Shown here: one piece after another, positions 63,175 to 64,000 of the stretch
Position numbering within the stretch: position 1 is the first letter of the stretch
Layout of the letters: each line of letters starts with the position of its first letter
Assembly (NCBI GenBank): GCA_019057385.1
Contig: JAHQJS010000008.1
Coordinates: 62,001 to 126,000, forward strand
Length of the DNA: 64,000 bases
DNA from: Candidatus Borrarchaeum weybense
Lineage (GTDB): Archaea > Asgardarchaeota > Sifarchaeia > Borrarchaeales > Borrarchaeaceae
Direction: 5' to 3'
Notes under the pieces: model-generated
Told to the model about the DNA's origin: nothing
Database searches by the model: none
Seen by the model: the letters and a program-made list of their open reading frames with translations, nothing else
Program-made: the position numbers and the translations under genes

Positions 63175-64000
63175 ATGGAAGATTTGATACAAGTCGCCAA
63201 GAAAATCAAAGATTTAGAGATTCAAGGCGCAAGAAATGTAGCTAAAACTGCTATCCGTTCAATGAAGGATGTAATTCTTAATTCTTCAGCTACAGAGCCT
63301 GATTTATTACTCAAAGAACTTTTACAAGCAAAAGATATTCTGTTTGACACAAGACCAACTGAACCTGCGATGAGGAACAGTATTCGATATGTATTATATG
63401 AAACAAAGGAGGCAAAAGGTGGTATAGGTGCTACAAAAGAGATTGCAGTAAAAACATGTGATAAAATCCTCAAATATTTTGAGGATGCTATCTTAAAAAT
63501 CCATGAGATAGGGGCTCGTAAAATCCTAAGTGGTATGCAAATAATGACTCATTGTCACTCCTCAACAGTAACTGGCATATTAAAGAAAGCAAATGAACAA
63601 GGAAAAGATATACATGTAATCTGTACAGAGACACGACCACGTCTTCAAGGACATCGTACAGCAAAAGAACTGGTGGAGGCAGGTATAAAGGTAACATTTG
63701 TAGTTGATTCGGCAATGAGATACATGATGAAACATCTTGAGGTAGATTTAGCACTTATTGGTGCTGACGCAATCACTTCAGAAGGAACAATAATAAACAA
63801 GATTGGGACACGATTATTTGCGTTAGCTGCGGACGAAAGAGACGTGCCAATGTATTGCGCTGCAGATACATACAAATTTAGCCCAGAAACATCCTTAGGT
63901 TTCCTAGAAAAGATCGAGAAACGAAATCCTGATGAAATTTGGAAAGATGCGCCTGCTGGTTTATATATAGAAAATCCAGCGTTCGAGACGGTACCTCGAA
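63175..64000 (+). CDS. Ribose-1,5-bisphosphate isomerase (partial)
   Basis: 275 residues are visible and the frame runs off the window end. An eIF2B-like fold: N-terminal KIKDLEIQGARNVAKTAIRSM, GMQIMTHCHSSTVTGIL with the catalytic Cys, TETRPRLQGHRTAKEL, GADAITSEGTIINKIGT with the catalytic Asp, and CAADTYKFSPETSLG. It turns ribose-1,5-bisphosphate into ribulose-1,5-bisphosphate for RuBisCO, whose gene is divergent. An AMP phosphorylase, which supplies the substrate, is not in the window. Confidence 0.94.
   Translation, partial: MEDLIQVAKKIKDLEIQGARNVAKTAIRSMKDVILNSSATEPDLLLKELLQAKDILFDTRPTEPAMRNSIRYVLYETKEAKGGIGATKEIAVKTCDKILKYFEDAILKIHEIGARKILSGMQIMTHCHSSTVTGILKKANEQGKDIHVICTETRPRLQGHRTAKELVEAGIKVTFVVDSAMRYMMKHLEVDLALIGADAITSEGTIINKIGTRLFALAADERDVPMYCAADTYKFSPETSLGFLEKIEKRNPDEIWKDAPAGLYIENPAFETVPR

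Overview
The window is archaeal. It carries an archaeal/eukaryotic-type ribosomal protein cluster with an RNase P subunit embedded in it, LSm, SRP54, Pus10, RIO2, HerA-NurA, GINS, MCM, Hel308, RpoL, Csl4, Pelota and a form III RuBisCO, together with TATA-box promoters, GGTGAT/GGAGG ribosome binding sites and tRNA introns bounded by bulge-helix-bulge motifs. The DNA is AT-rich. A long SDS22-like leucine-rich-repeat protein and tRNAs with several introns would suit an Asgard- or TACK-type lineage, but the window does not fix the phylum.

Layout. 0.4-5.9 kb: a ribosomal protein operon (L22, S3, L29, Rpp29, S17, L14, L24, S4e, L5, S14, S8, L6), preceded by a leader with three 33-bp tandem repeats. 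It lacks its usual upstream neighbour S19, and L32e/L19e/L18 do not follow. 5.9-9.5 kb: a TnpB transposon, then the missing S19 gene on the opposite strand, then a TnpB-related gene. 9.5-14.6 kb: an accessory stretch with a small winged-helix-like protein, an unknown protein, a five-module LRR protein and gene-poor DNA. 14.6-30.2 kb: housekeeping genes (phosphohexomutase, SRP54, Pus10, class II aldolase, topoisomerase IA, LSm, COG2433/DUF460 protein, RIO2). 30.3-36.7 kb: an ArsR-like regulator, HerA-NurA, CTP synthase, an ECF S component and GINS. 37.4-47 kb: MCM with two inteins and Hel308 with one. 47-49.5 kb: an HDAC-like deacetylase, a second S component, a tRNA-Pro with two introns, and GatC. 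49.5-53.9 kb: an exosome/RNA polymerase cluster (Csl4, DUF2067-like, RpoL, divergent Pelota) interrupted by an IsrB-like element. 53.9-59.7 kb: a second TnpB-related gene, two methyltransferases and a large membrane protein. 59.9-64 kb: a tRNA-Val with two introns, branched-chain aminotransferase, two tandem half-ferritins, and RuBisCO divergent from ribose-1,5-bisphosphate isomerase (truncated by the window end).

Functional themes. Translation and its quality control (ribosomal proteins, tRNAs, Pelota, RIO2, GatC), replication and repair (GINS-MCM, Hel308, HerA-NurA, topoisomerase), RNA processing (Rpp29, LSm, Csl4, Pus10) and AMP/nucleoside salvage through RuBisCO dominate. On top lies a layer of selfish or mobile DNA: three LAGLIDADG inteins in replication/repair helicases, one intact TnpB element, two TnpB-related paralogues and one HNH-less IscB relative. 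The most unusual points are the IsrB-like insertion with flanking direct repeats inside the exosome operon, the four tRNA introns at non-anticodon positions, S19 displaced between TnpB-type genes, and two genes (S3, Hel308) that lack a standard start codon.
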